A stretch of 64,000 bases of DNA. It comes from Chthoniobacter sp. (GTDB lineage Bacteria; Verrucomicrobiota; Verrucomicrobiia; Chthoniobacterales; Chthoniobacteraceae). Where the stretch lies: positions 1-64,000 of the forward strand of contig JAIOPH010000035.1 in assembly GCA_021414005.1 (NCBI GenBank), in the 5' to 3' direction. A program made the translations under genes and the position numbers. The notes under the pieces are model-generated. The model saw nothing but the letters and a program-made list of their open reading frames with translations, searched no databases and had not been told where the DNA came from. Shown here piece by piece: positions 24,465-33,438 of the stretch. How positions within the stretch are numbered: the first letter of the stretch is position 1; the number at the start of each line of letters is the position of its first letter.

Positions 24465-26054
24465 ATGTCAGCATCATCAGAAGGTAACGCACCCAACGCC
24501 CAACGCCTGCTTTTGGCAGGCTTCATGGCCATCCTTGCCGCTGGTGTCGGCTATTCCGTCCGTGGAGGCATTCTCGGTCAATGGGCCGAGCAATTCGGCT
24601 TCACCATGACCGAATTGGGGGCCATCACCGGCGGTGGACTCACGGGTTTCGGTATCGTCATCATCCTCACCTCGCTCATCGCCGACAAGATTGGCTACGG
24701 AAAGCTGATGGTCACAGCGTTCGCACTGCATTTCATTTCCGCAGTTGTGACGCTCGCTGCTCCGGCGGCGTTTGCCTCTGGAGGAAAACCAGCGGCATTT
24801 AACTGCCTGTTTTGGGGTATGTTCATCTTCGCTGTCGGCAACGGCCTGTGCGAGGCGGTCGTCAATCCGCTGACCGCAACGCTCTTTCCAAAAAACAAAT
24901 CGCACTACTTGAACATCCTGCATGCAGGCTGGCCGGCGGGCCTCGTGCTTGGCGGCCTCGCTTCGGCGTTCATGGCGGCGAAACCGGCAAATGCCGCTAC
25001 GGGTGCAGCGGCCGTTGCTGCGGTGGACTGGAAAATCCAGATGTCCCTCTTCCTCGTTCCCGTTATCGCGTATGGCGTCATGCTGCTCGGCCAGCGCTTC
25101 CCAAAATCCGAAGCTGCTTCGGCTGGGGTTACACTGGGCGAAATGGTGGGAACCATCTTTGCTCCGCTGATGGTTGTCCTGCTGGTCATCCATGCGCTCG
25201 TCGGTTACGTCGAGTTGGGCACGGATTCGTGGATCAGCAAGATCACGGGTGCGATTATGGAAAGCCCTGCGGCTGGACTGAAGCTGTTCGTCTATACCTC
25301 GCTGCTTATGTTCTGTCTCCGGTTTGTCGCCGGCCCGATCGTGCATCGCATCTCTCCCCTTGGTCTACTGTTTGTCAGCGCCTGCCTCGGAGCAACCGGG
25401 CTGACCCTGCTGGGTGGTGCCACCACCGTCATGGCCTGTATCATCGCGGCCACCGTCTATGCGTGCGGCAAGACATTCCTGTGGCCGACGATGCTCGCGG
25501 TGGCCTCCGAGCGCTTTCCGAAAGGTGGCGCGGTGGCGATCGGGATGCTCGGCGGAATCGGCATGTTATCGGCAGGACTGCTGGGAGGCCCGGCCATTGG
25601 GTTCAAGCAGGACTACAATGCGTCTGCCAATCTTAAGGAGGTCGCACCGGCCGCGTATGAGCGGTATAAGGCGGCGAACGAGAACAGTTTCTTCGGCTTT
25701 AAGACTGTGGGATTGGACGGTGCCAAGGTGGGCGTCCTCGAAGACGGCGGCAAAGAGCTTTCGAGGGCCGGCGCATTGCTAGCCAAAGAAAACAAGCAGG
25801 ACGAGAACCATGCCAAGCTTGCGACTTGGTGGGAAAGCGCCAAGGCTGAGGCGGACAACGACAAGAAGCCTGTGCAAAAGGCGGGAGTTTTCGGTGGCCA
25901 GAGGGCGTTGAAACTCACGGCTTACGTGCCCATGGCAATGGCCGTTCTTTACCTGTTGCTGATCATCTACTTCAAGGCTACGGGCGGCTACAAAGCCCTG
26001 CATGTGACCGAGGATGAAGTCCGCGGCGGAGTGTCTGGCCCGATGGAAGCCTGA
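24465..26054 (+). CDS. MFS transporter, fucose/glucose permease-like
   Basis: The 529-residue product has twelve predicted membrane helices and a long insertion (about 385-480, charged, helical) before the last two. The segment GNGLCEAVVNPLTATLFP with HAGWPAGLVLGG near 125-165 follows the pattern of the FucP/GlcP proton-sugar symporter branch of the MFS. Substrate cannot be assigned. The gene ends in a strong hairpin terminator at 26075-26113. Confidence 0.8.
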   Translation: MSASSEGNAPNAQRLLLAGFMAILAAGVGYSVRGGILGQWAEQFGFTMTELGAITGGGLTGFGIVIILTSLIADKIGYGKLMVTAFALHFISAVVTLAAPAAFASGGKPAAFNCLFWGMFIFAVGNGLCEAVVNPLTATLFPKNKSHYLNILHAGWPAGLVLGGLASAFMAAKPANAATGAAAVAAVDWKIQMSLFLVPVIAYGVMLLGQRFPKSEAASAGVTLGEMVGTIFAPLMVVLLVIHALVGYVELGTDSWISKITGAIMESPAAGLKLFVYTSLLMFCLRFVAGPIVHRISPLGLLFVSACLGATGLTLLGGATTVMACIIAATVYACGKTFLWPTMLAVASERFPKGGAVAIGMLGGIGMLSAGLLGGPAIGFKQDYNASANLKEVAPAAYERYKAANENSFFGFKTVGLDGAKVGVLEDGGKELSRAGALLAKENKQDENHAKLATWWESAKAEADNDKKPVQKAGVFGGQRALKLTAYVPMAMAVLYLLLIIYFKATGGYKALHVTEDEVRGGVSGPMEA

Positions 26055-26074
26055 TAATCTGCATACTTGGATTC

Positions 26075-26113
26075 ACGAGGGACAGGGTTTGCGCCCTGTC
26101 CCTCGTTTGTTTT
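26075..26113 (+). terminator. Rho-independent terminator after the MFS gene
   Basis: Perfect 13-bp stem ACGAGGGACAGGG / CCCTGTCCCTCGT (26075-26087 and 26094-26106), six-base loop, followed by TTGTTTT. Confidence 0.9.
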
Positions 26114-26177
26114 GCCGGTGACGCGTGCGGCGGTTACATGCTCGCCGCCATCGGCGACTGCTCTCTTCCAAAATTTC

Positions 26178-27113
26178 ATGCTTACGACTCTCCGTACCTG
26201 GCTCCAGCTCGTCCGCGCGCCGAATCTTTTCACGGTGCCGGGCGATCCGCTCGCGGGTTATGTGCTGGTGGCTTACGGGGCGTTTGGGCCGGAGGTTTAT
26301 TACGCGGTGGGTGCCAGCTTGTGTCTGTATGCGGCGGGGTTGCTGGACAACGATCTGGCGGATCTCGCGGAGGATCGCGCGGAACGTCCGGGGCGTCCGC
26401 TGCCGAGTGGGGCGGCGAGTCCGCGCACCGTCGCGCTCGCGGCGTTGGGTCTCGGGGCGGGCGGGCTGGCGCTGGCGGGGATGCTGGGCGGGACGGCGCT
26501 GGGGATCGCCGTGGCGCTGGTGCTGGCGGTGGCACTTTACAACCACCGGACCAAGCATGTGCCGGTGCTCGGCGCGCTGAACATGGGCGCGTGCCGCGGG
26601 CTTAGCCTGCTGCTCGGGGCGGCGGCGGCTCCGCACCCGGAACTGCTCTGGCGGTTGCTGGCGGCAGGGCGGGCGAATCCTCTGCTGACGGCGGCGCTGT
26701 TGGTGACGCTCTACATCGCGGCCGTCACGCACCTCGCGCGGTTCGAGACGAAGGCGCAACAGCCTCCGCTGGCGAAGTGGCTGCCGGGGCTGGTGCTACT
26801 GGCGGGCGCGGTACTCTTCATTTTGCAGGTGAAATCGGGGACGGTTTATAGCACGGCGGCGATTTTGGCGGTGGCGGTGCTGAATGGTTTCGGTTCGGCG
26901 GGCCAGCTCGCGAGCGATCCAAATGCGCCGGTGCCGCCGGTGATCGGTCAGTTTATCCGGCTGCTCCTTTTGGTGCAGGCGGGCCTGTGCGCGGCGGTGG
27001 GCATGCCGGAGCCGTCGCTGCCCGGCGCGGCGGTTCCGCTGATCGGTGCGGCGCTCTTGGTCATGGCGTGGCCGATCAGCCGCGCGGTGTCGAAACGGTT
27101 TTACGCGAGCTGA
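26178..27113 (+). CDS. UbiA-family prenyltransferase
   Basis: From ATG 26178 the product has 311 residues and about eight membrane helices. The first Asp-rich motif is clear (NDLADLAEDRAERPGRPLPSG, about 58-78), which binds the Mg-prenyl diphosphate. A second one is not well formed, where a UbiA would have DxxxD near 170-190 (here HLARFETKAQQ), so catalysis or substrate may differ from UbiA/MenA. No quinone or heme genes are adjacent. The start was chosen at MLTTLRTWLQLVRAPN because homologues begin this way before the first helix. Confidence 0.75.
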   Translation: MLTTLRTWLQLVRAPNLFTVPGDPLAGYVLVAYGAFGPEVYYAVGASLCLYAAGLLDNDLADLAEDRAERPGRPLPSGAASPRTVALAALGLGAGGLALAGMLGGTALGIAVALVLAVALYNHRTKHVPVLGALNMGACRGLSLLLGAAAAPHPELLWRLLAAGRANPLLTAALLVTLYIAAVTHLARFETKAQQPPLAKWLPGLVLLAGAVLFILQVKSGTVYSTAAILAVAVLNGFGSAGQLASDPNAPVPPVIGQFIRLLLLVQAGLCAAVGMPEPSLPGAAVPLIGAALLVMAWPISRAVSKRFYAS

Positions 27114-27126
27114 ACGGCGCGCGCTC

Positions 27127-28377
27127 TCAGTCCACGAATTCCTGCACCACGAGCGTGGCGTTGTGGCCGCCGAAGCCGAAGCTGTTATTGATTGCGACCT
27201 TCACCTTTTTTTCGCGGGCGGTGTGCGGGGTGTAGTCGAGGTCGCACTCGGGGCTGGGGTTGTCGAGATTGATGGTCGGCGGGATCACACCGTCGCGGAT
27301 GGTGAGCGCGCAGGCGATGGTCTCGACTGCGCCGGCGGCTCCGAGGAGATGGCCGGTCATGGATTTCGTGGAACTGACGGTGAGGCCGGTGGTGGCGCGC
27401 GCGCCAAAGACGGTCTTGATGGCCTTGGTCTCGCAGAGGTCGCCGACGGGGGTGGAGGTGCCGTGCATGTTGATGTAGTCCACGTCGTCCGGGGTGAGGC
27501 CGGCTTTTTTCAAAGCCATGCTCATACAGCGCGCGGCACCGGTGCCCTCGGGGTTGGGCGAACTCATGTGGTAGGCGTCGGAGGTGAGGCCGTAGCCGGA
27601 GAGTTCGGCGTAAATCCGCGCGCCGCGGCGCTTGGCGTGTTCGAGTTCCTCAATGACGACGACGCCAGCGCCTTCGCTCATGACGAAGCCGTCGCGGTCG
27701 CGGTCAAAGGGACGCGAGGCTTTGGTCGGGGCGTCGTTGCGGGTGCTCATGGCGCGCATCGCGGCGAACCCGGCCATGCCCATGGGGACGATGGTGGCCT
27801 CGGAGCCGCCGGCGAGGAAGACATCGGCGTCGTCCTCGAGAATCATGCGCCAGGCTTCGCCGATGGCGTGGCAGGCGGTGGCGCAGGCGGATACGGGCGC
27901 GAAGTTTGGCCCGCTCCAGCCGAATTCCATCGAGACGAGGCCGCTGGCCATGTTGGCGATCATCATCGGGATGGTGAAAGGCGAGACGCGGCCCGGCCCT
28001 TTTTTGAGGAGAATTTCGTGCTGATCCTCGAGCGTTTTCAGTCCGCCGATACCGCTGCCGATGATGACGCCGCAGCGGTCGGGATCGGCGACGGCGGTGA
28101 GGCCGGAGTCTTCCACGGCCATCTTCGAGGCGGCCATGGCGAGCTGCGAGAAACGGTCGGCGCGGCGCGGGTCCTTGGGGTTTTTGAAATACTTGGCGGG
28201 CTCGAAATTTTTCACCTCGCCAGCGATCTGGCAGTCGTAGCCCGTGATGTCGAAAAGCGAAACGCGCCCGATGCCGCTGACGCCGTGGGTGATGCTGTGC
28301 CAGAAGGAGTTTAGATCATGGCCCACGGGGGTGATGGCTCCCATTCCGGTGATGACGACTCGGCGTTGCTGCGACAT
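27127..28377 (-). CDS. fabF: 3-oxoacyl-ACP synthase II
   Basis: The 416-residue thiolase-fold enzyme has the Cys-His-His triad: Cys in VSACATA, His in NMHGTSTPVGD and His in KSMTGHLLGAAG. It elongates acyl-ACP with malonyl-ACP. Start at ATG 28377 (MSQQRRVVITGMG); the longer frame adds an unlikely leader. It is transcribed alone, and fabG or acpP are not next to it. It converges with the UbiA gene. Confidence 0.93.
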   Translation of the reverse strand: MSQQRRVVITGMGAITPVGHDLNSFWHSITHGVSGIGRVSLFDITGYDCQIAGEVKNFEPAKYFKNPKDPRRADRFSQLAMAASKMAVEDSGLTAVADPDRCGVIIGSGIGGLKTLEDQHEILLKKGPGRVSPFTIPMMIANMASGLVSMEFGWSGPNFAPVSACATACHAIGEAWRMILEDDADVFLAGGSEATIVPMGMAGFAAMRAMSTRNDAPTKASRPFDRDRDGFVMSEGAGVVVIEELEHAKRRGARIYAELSGYGLTSDAYHMSSPNPEGTGAARCMSMALKKAGLTPDDVDYINMHGTSTPVGDLCETKAIKTVFGARATTGLTVSSTKSMTGHLLGAAGAVETIACALTIRDGVIPPTINLDNPSPECDLDYTPHTAREKKVKVAINNSFGFGGHNATLVVQEFVD

Positions 28378-28510
28378 AAGTCGGGCAAAGTGGCGGCAAA
28401 TCGCGGGGTGTGGCAATGGCAAAAACGTCGGGTTTCCACATGCTCCCGCTCCAGCCTCCGAAAGAGCAGGAGCAGGAGATTGGCTCGCGCGCTCGACATT
28501 CGCGGAGGTT

Positions 28511-28539
28511 CGTCATTCCGTCATTCGTCACTCGTCATT
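28511..28539 (+). repeat. Heptamer repeat directly before an aminotransferase start
   Basis: Units CGTCATT (28511-28517), one extra C, CGTCATT, CGTCACT, CGTCATT (to 28539). The last one ends six bases before the ATG at 28546. The unit is the same as in the right arm of the palindrome in the radical SAM gene (43813-43840). No opposite arm is seen. Confidence 0.7.
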
Positions 28540-28545
28540 TTCCCG

Positions 28546-29877
28546 ATGCTCCCGAACCTCATCATCCCGCCGCCCGGCCCGCGTTCGCTGGCGCTGGCGG
28601 AAAAACTCCGCCGTCATGAGTCGCGCAATGTGACCTTTTTGGCGGAGGATTTTCCTGTCTTCTGGCAGCGGGCGGACGGAGTGAATGTGTGGGACGCGGA
28701 TGGAAATCGTTTTCTCGATCTCACGTCGGCTTTCGGCGTGAGTGGGCTCGGGCACACGAATGCGGCGGTGCGCGCGGCGCTGGTGGCGCAGTCGGGCGAA
28801 CTACTGCACGCGATGGGCGATGTGCATCCCACGGAGCTAAAGGCGGAGCTTTGCGCCCGACTAAGCGCGCTGACCTATGAGCGCTGGGGCGCCGGCGATG
28901 GGAAGACGGTGCTGAGCAACTCGGGTTCGGATGCGGTGGAGACGGCGCTGAAGACGGCGCTGCTGCGGACGGGTCGGGCGGGGGTGATCGCGTTCACGGG
29001 TGGGTATCACGGGCTGGGCCTGGGGGCGCTGAGCGCGATTGGGCTGCCGTTTTTTCGCGAGCCGTTTCGCGCGCAGTTGCGGGACTTTGCCACGCTGCTG
29101 CCGTATCCGGCGGAAAGCGGCGGGCTGCCGGCGGAGTTGCGCGGGCGGATCGAGGCCGTGATCCACGGAGGCGGGATCGGGAGCATTCTCGTGGAGCCGG
29201 TGCAGGGGCGCGGCGGTTGCGTGGTGCCGCCGCGGGAGTTTCTGCCGATGCTCCGCGAGGTCTGCGATGCGCACGGCGTGCTGCTCATCGCGGATGAGAT
29301 TTACACCGGCTTCAACCGCACGGGCGCGCTTTTCGCCTGCGAACACTCTGGAGTGGTGCCGGACCTGATCTGCCTGGGCAAGGCGCTGACGGGTGGCTTT
29401 CCGCTCTCGGCGTGCGTGGGGCTCGCGGAGGTCATGGATGCGTGGCCGGTGTCGTCGGGCGAGGCGCTGCACACGAGCACGTTTCTGGGCAATCCGCTGG
29501 GCTGCGCGATGGCGCTGGCGGCGCTCCGCCAGCACGCCGATCCGGCGGTAGCCGCGCAGGTCCGCGAGCGCGGGGCGAAATTGCGCGCGGCACTCGAAGC
29601 GCTGCGTTCACCGCAGGTCGGCGAAGTGCGCGGGCGCGGGCTGATGCTCGGCGTCGAACTCGTCGAGCCCGGTATTTTTCCCCGAAAACCGGCGACCGCG
29701 CTCGCCGTGGCGATCATCAAACACGCGCTCCGCGACGGTCTGCTGCTCCTCGCCGATTCACCGACCAGCCACGTCCTCAGCCTGACCCCGCCGTTCGCCC
29801 TTGCCGACGACGAAATCGCCTTCGTCGCCGCCCGGCTTCAGGAGTATTTGAGGTTTTTGCCCGGCTCCATCTCGTAA
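28546..29877 (+). CDS. Class III PLP-dependent aminotransferase
   Basis: The 443-residue fold-type I enzyme has the phosphate-binding SNSGSDAVETALK, the Asp pairing with the PLP nitrogen in IADEIYTGFNRTG, and the Schiff-base lysine in CLGKALTGG. It belongs to the group of acetylornithine, 4-aminobutyrate and ornithine aminotransferases; the exact substrate cannot be read. The ATG at 28546 is taken because upstream codons are heptad repeat. Its last 40 bases overlap the convergent Dabb gene. Confidence 0.85.
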   Translation: MLPNLIIPPPGPRSLALAEKLRRHESRNVTFLAEDFPVFWQRADGVNVWDADGNRFLDLTSAFGVSGLGHTNAAVRAALVAQSGELLHAMGDVHPTELKAELCARLSALTYERWGAGDGKTVLSNSGSDAVETALKTALLRTGRAGVIAFTGGYHGLGLGALSAIGLPFFREPFRAQLRDFATLLPYPAESGGLPAELRGRIEAVIHGGGIGSILVEPVQGRGGCVVPPREFLPMLREVCDAHGVLLIADEIYTGFNRTGALFACEHSGVVPDLICLGKALTGGFPLSACVGLAEVMDAWPVSSGEALHTSTFLGNPLGCAMALAALRQHADPAVAAQVRERGAKLRAALEALRSPQVGEVRGRGLMLGVELVEPGIFPRKPATALAVAIIKHALRDGLLLLADSPTSHVLSLTPPFALADDEIAFVAARLQEYLRFLPGSIS

Positions 29878-30155
29878 TTCATGACGAGCCGGTCCGAGGT
29901 GTGCGGGCGCAGGACGTCGGCGATGAACTTCATGTAAATGGCGTCCTCCTCCGTCATCGCGAGCTTTTCCAACGACTCAAAATCGAGCGCTACGAAAAAG
30001 GGCCATTCGGATTCGGGGTCGAGGTTCTTGCCGCAGCGGACGCTGAGTATCTCAGGGATTTTGAGCAGGCTCATGCGAGTGGTGCGCATGAGTTTGTCGA
30101 GTTCGGCTGGCGAAACGTCGGGCTGGAGCTTGCAGAGTGTAATGTGGTGGACCAT
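29838..30155 (-). CDS. Dabb-family stress-responsive alpha/beta-barrel protein
   Basis: The 105-residue product fits the dimeric alpha-beta barrel (Dabb) family: MVHHITLCKLQPDVS at the N terminus, a helix with conserved hydrophobic residues, then a strand with WPFFVALDFES, and a terminal segment. Function of the bacterial members is not established. Its 3' end overlaps the aminotransferase 3' end on the other strand by 40 bp. It follows nuoA by nine bases. Confidence 0.75.
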   Translation of the reverse strand: MVHHITLCKLQPDVSPAELDKLMRTTRMSLLKIPEILSVRCGKNLDPESEWPFFVALDFESLEKLAMTEEDAIYMKFIADVLRPHTSDRLVMNYEMEPGKNLKYS

Positions 30156-30164
30156 GCGTTCCGA

Positions 30165-30536
30165 TCAGCTCTTCCAGTCGAGCGCGCCCTTCATAATGGC
30201 GTAGACGTAGCCGACGGTGAGGACGCCGGCGAAGCTGAGCATGCTCCAGAAGATGCCGGGGCCATGAGCGGCGATGTGTTCGCGAAAGACGACGGCCCAC
30301 GGATACATGAAGACGATCTCGATATCGAACAGGATGAAGAGCATCGCCACGAGGTAGAACTTCACGCTGAAGCGCGGCTGGGCTCCGCCCTCGGCAGGCA
30401 TGCCGCATTCGTAGGCGGAATCCTTGGCCTTGTTGGTCTTGGCGGCCTTGCCAAGGACGACGCTGACCAGCAGCGCCGAGGCGGCAAAGCCGATGGCGAC
30501 GACCACCTGGAGGAAGATCGGAAAATACTCGCTCAT
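30165..30536 (-). CDS. nuoA: NADH-quinone oxidoreductase subunit A
   Basis: The 123-residue product has three membrane helices (about 8-30, 64-86 and 92-114) and the NuoA signature: ...SAYECGMPAEG... in the loop and FDIEIVFMYPWAV in helix two. NuoA is part of the proton-pumping membrane arm of complex I. nuoB and the remaining subunits do not follow, the next genes being a Dabb protein and an unrelated aminotransferase, so it is an isolated copy. Confidence 0.92.
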   Translation of the reverse strand: MSEYFPIFLQVVVAIGFAASALLVSVVLGKAAKTNKAKDSAYECGMPAEGGAQPRFSVKFYLVAMLFILFDIEIVFMYPWAVVFREHIAAHGPGIFWSMLSFAGVLTVGYVYAIMKGALDWKS

Positions 30537-30557
30537 ATCCCTGGACGAAAACGGCGA

Positions 30558-30884
30558 CTAGGCTGCGGCCGAGGCGGGGGCGGGGGCGGGGGTTTTCGGT
30601 GGGAAAGTTTCCAGCGTCGCCAGGACCTTGGGAATGCCCTTGTACTTCTTGGCTTCCTTTTTCACCATGCCGCGGGAGACGAGGTTCTGCAGCTTCTCGT
30701 AAGCGCGCAGGCGGAGCATTTCTTCGCCGCCGCTGGCCGCGTTGCGGGCCTTCAGCTTGGCGTGGACGACTTCAAAGAGGTCCTTGAACTCGTAGTTGGT
30801 CTTCGACATCAGCGCGGCCGCCAGTTCCTCAGTCACCAGATCAGGAAGCCGACGGGAAAATGCGGTTTTCTTGTGAATAGACAT
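30558..30884 (-). CDS. Small basic helical protein, unknown function (108 aa)
   Basis: The product is lysine/arginine-rich and helical, with an RRLPDLVTEELAAALM start, a central LRAYEKLQNLVSRGMVKKEAKKYKG that resembles a winged-helix recognition unit, and an Ala/Pro tail. It could bind nucleic acid, but no family is recognised. It lies 21 bp upstream of nuoA on the same strand and may be co-transcribed. Confidence 0.65.
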   Translation of the reverse strand: MSIHKKTAFSRRLPDLVTEELAAALMSKTNYEFKDLFEVVHAKLKARNAASGGEEMLRLRAYEKLQNLVSRGMVKKEAKKYKGIPKVLATLETFPPKTPAPAPASAAA

Positions 30885-30951
30885 AGGGCGCGGATGCTAC
30901 CACATTTTGGCTGTCTCACGAACGAAATTTTCGGACGGCCAGAAATGCAGC

Positions 30952-32760
30952 TTATGGTTCGGGCTGGGGAAGGGCGGCGGGCGCGAGGGCAGACGGCGGG
31001 GGTGGCGGGTTCGTCGGGTCGGGCAGCAGACCGGGGTCTTTGAAGACGTCGCCCAGAGTGCTTTCGATCATCGGCAGCGCGACCGCGACGCCGCCGCCGA
31101 TCGCTCCGAGGAACACTTGGTTAAAGGTCAGGGTGCCGCTGGATTCCACCAAGGTGCCCTCGGTGGTCACGCTCTGGGAATAGACGGACGGAGTGAAATG
31201 GCGGCTGATTGTCTCTGTAGCGGGCAGTTTTCCGGCATCGAAACTCTGCCCCTCGGCCCCGACGGCGAGCGTCATGGCGAGCAGCGGGCGCATGGTGCCG
31301 TAGCTGCGCTCGATCAGCGTCTTCATGTCGAGGTATCCGAAGCCGGAGGTCGGCTGGCCCACGGTTTTCACCGCAGCTTGATAGCCGGGCGTCTGGGTGA
31401 TCGCCGTTTGGCCAGTTTGCAGCCGGGCCACGGCGGCTTGGACGGCCGCCGGGCTGAGCCCGAGCACGATGAATTTCTCTGTGAGTGCCAGAGTTGGCGC
31501 GGACGCCGCCGCTTCGCCGCCACCGGGACTTTGGAAAAGGGTGACGCCGTCTTTTTCCGCCCGCCCCCACGCTGGACTGCCGGGGGTGCTGCCGGTAAAG
31601 GCATCCACGAAAGCCCGGGCCTTCACCGGGTCGCGCACGTCGAGGGCGAGCAGCCCGGATGGCGTCTCCGCCGCCGCATCCCAGTCCGCCATCACGCCCA
31701 GTTCCGGGCCAAACGCCGCGCCGAGATCCGCCCATTTCAGCCGCTTTTCGGCCAGCGATTTCTCCATCGGCGCGAGCATCGTGAGATACCCCGCGAGCAG
31801 GCCCCCGGTGTCCGGCATGTCGATTTTTGCCGGCAGCGCCATGCCGTAGTAGAGGAAAGTGTCCGCCGCGCTGAAAGCCAGCGCCCGCCGCGGCAGCGCC
31901 GGTTCCGGTGTCCCGCCCGGCGCGAGCAGAAAGATCGTGTCGCGCATCTGCGTCCCCTCCAGCTTTGTCCCCCAAGCCAGCGCCTGCATCCGCTTCATTT
32001 CCTCAAGCTGCTTTGGGTCCACCGCCTGGCCGCTGGCCACGAGCAGCGATTTCACCCGATCCGTCAGCGTGCCGAGCTGCGCGAAGACCAGCGCATCGCC
32101 CTCCGCCGGCAGCGGAGCGGTCGCCTTTTTGAAAATCTCGCGCGTTCCCAGCGCCTCCGCGCTCCCGGTCGGCAGGGCGGCGGCATCCAGCGTCCGATGC
32201 AGCAGCGCCGTGTCATTGGAGACGAGATACCAGTTCCCTCGAAACGCCTCCGCGACCACCGCATCGCCATACGTGAACGTCTCCACCTCTGTCGTCCCGT
32301 GCGTTGCGAGGTCCGATTTTCCCGCCGGCCACGACGCCTTGAACGCCGCCCGCGGCTCCGCCAGCAGCGCCTCCGCCTGCTTTTTCCGCCCAAGGAAAGC
32401 GACTCCGGCGACCCACTTCGGCGTCGGTCCCTCAATGGAAGTCACCGCCACAAACGCCTCCCGCGGCGCCAGCCGGATCAACTGCGCCAGCTTCTCGTCC
32501 AGCGTCTTCAGCAGCCCGTCCTGCGCGCGCGACTTCTCCAGAAATTTCTGGATTTCTGGCTCCGCGAAAATCTGCGCCACGCCCGTCTTCGGCCACCGAA
32601 GCGCAGTGCGCGGCACGTTCGGCACATCTACAAAAAGCAGCGTCTCCCCCGGCACCAGCAGCGCCGCCGGCACATGCGCGCCGAGCGTCCTTTTATAAAC
32701 AACGAACGCGCCCGTCGCCACAGCGACCAGCACAACAAGGGAGATGAGGGCTTTCTTCAT
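30952..32760 (-). CDS. Large exported or membrane-anchored protein, DUF3352-like (602 aa)
   Basis: An uncleaved signal anchor (about 3-22) is followed by a 500-residue periplasmic region built of duplicated alpha/beta units with repeated FxxA(F)VDAF- and GYLDMKTL-type segments, similar in outline to DUF3352 proteins. A second hydrophobic stretch lies near residue 560, then a proline-rich tail. No catalytic motif is visible. The opposite strand is also open over most of this gene, a consequence of its GC-rich codon use. Confidence 0.65.
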   Translation of the reverse strand: MKKALISLVVLVAVATGAFVVYKRTLGAHVPAALLVPGETLLFVDVPNVPRTALRWPKTGVAQIFAEPEIQKFLEKSRAQDGLLKTLDEKLAQLIRLAPREAFVAVTSIEGPTPKWVAGVAFLGRKKQAEALLAEPRAAFKASWPAGKSDLATHGTTEVETFTYGDAVVAEAFRGNWYLVSNDTALLHRTLDAAALPTGSAEALGTREIFKKATAPLPAEGDALVFAQLGTLTDRVKSLLVASGQAVDPKQLEEMKRMQALAWGTKLEGTQMRDTIFLLAPGGTPEPALPRRALAFSAADTFLYYGMALPAKIDMPDTGGLLAGYLTMLAPMEKSLAEKRLKWADLGAAFGPELGVMADWDAAAETPSGLLALDVRDPVKARAFVDAFTGSTPGSPAWGRAEKDGVTLFQSPGGGEAAASAPTLALTEKFIVLGLSPAAVQAAVARLQTGQTAITQTPGYQAAVKTVGQPTSGFGYLDMKTLIERSYGTMRPLLAMTLAVGAEGQSFDAGKLPATETISRHFTPSVYSQSVTTEGTLVESSGTLTFNQVFLGAIGGGVAVALPMIESTLGDVFKDPGLLPDPTNPPPPPSALAPAALPQPEP

Positions 32761-32859
32761 GCGAGCCGCAAGAGAACGCGGGAACTGTGCCGGGGCGAGG
32801 GAATTTCGGAGATGGGAGAGCGCCGCCCCAATCTTCGGTCTCCGAACCTCGATCTCCGA

Positions 32860-33435
32860 TCAAGGCTCCCCATACCGCCCCACGCACCGCACTCCTTCCC
32901 TGCTGACCTCGAAAACCTCCACACTCACCGGCCACGCCGTCTCTCGCAGTGCGGCGCGGACCATCGGCCCGTAGTCCTCGTAGCTGCCCGCCAGTGCGGG
33001 AAAGACAAACGCCGTGAACCGGCTCGGCACCGCCACCAGCACCTTCTCCCCGAGCGTGTCCTTGAACAGCTCCAGAAATTTCGGTGCCAGCACCGCACTC
33101 GCCACCACCGGTTTCTCGCTCCGCAGTTCCGCATACTCGATCACCCGCTGCCGGTTCCGCTCGTAGCGCGGCGTCAGCCTCGCCAAATCCGCCCCTGCAT
33201 TGCCCCGCGCCCGCGCCGCGAAACGGTCCATCCCGATTCCCATCGCCGTCAGCTCCGCCTTCGTCATCGCCCGCGGCCCGTCGGCCTCGAGAAACCCCGC
33301 GCACACGACCGTCCGCTCCGCGCCCGCGATCGGCAGCGTCACCGCGGCGTGCGACGACTTCGGCTCCAGCCAAACCCGCCAGCCTTTTTCATCCGCGCTC
33401 TCCCCGCCGTACGCCGGGGCGAAAAACGCGAGCAT
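32860..33435 (-). CDS. Exported protein, unknown function (191 aa)
   Basis: The frame continues upstream into the heptad palindrome, so I take the ATG at 33435 as start. This leaves a short hydrophobic leader (MLAFFAPAYG); a CTG three bases upstream or a start within the repeat would make a stronger signal peptide. The mature part has SSHAAVTLPIAG and TVVCAGFLEADGPR near the N terminus and a charged helical middle. No family recognised. Confidence 0.55.
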   Translation of the reverse strand: MLAFFAPAYGGESADEKGWRVWLEPKSSHAAVTLPIAGAERTVVCAGFLEADGPRAMTKAELTAMGIGMDRFAARARGNAGADLARLTPRYERNRQRVIEYAELRSEKPVVASAVLAPKFLELFKDTLGEKVLVAVPSRFTAFVFPALAGSYEDYGPMVRAALRETAWPVSVEVFEVSREGVRCVGRYGEP

Positions 33436-33438
33436 CAG

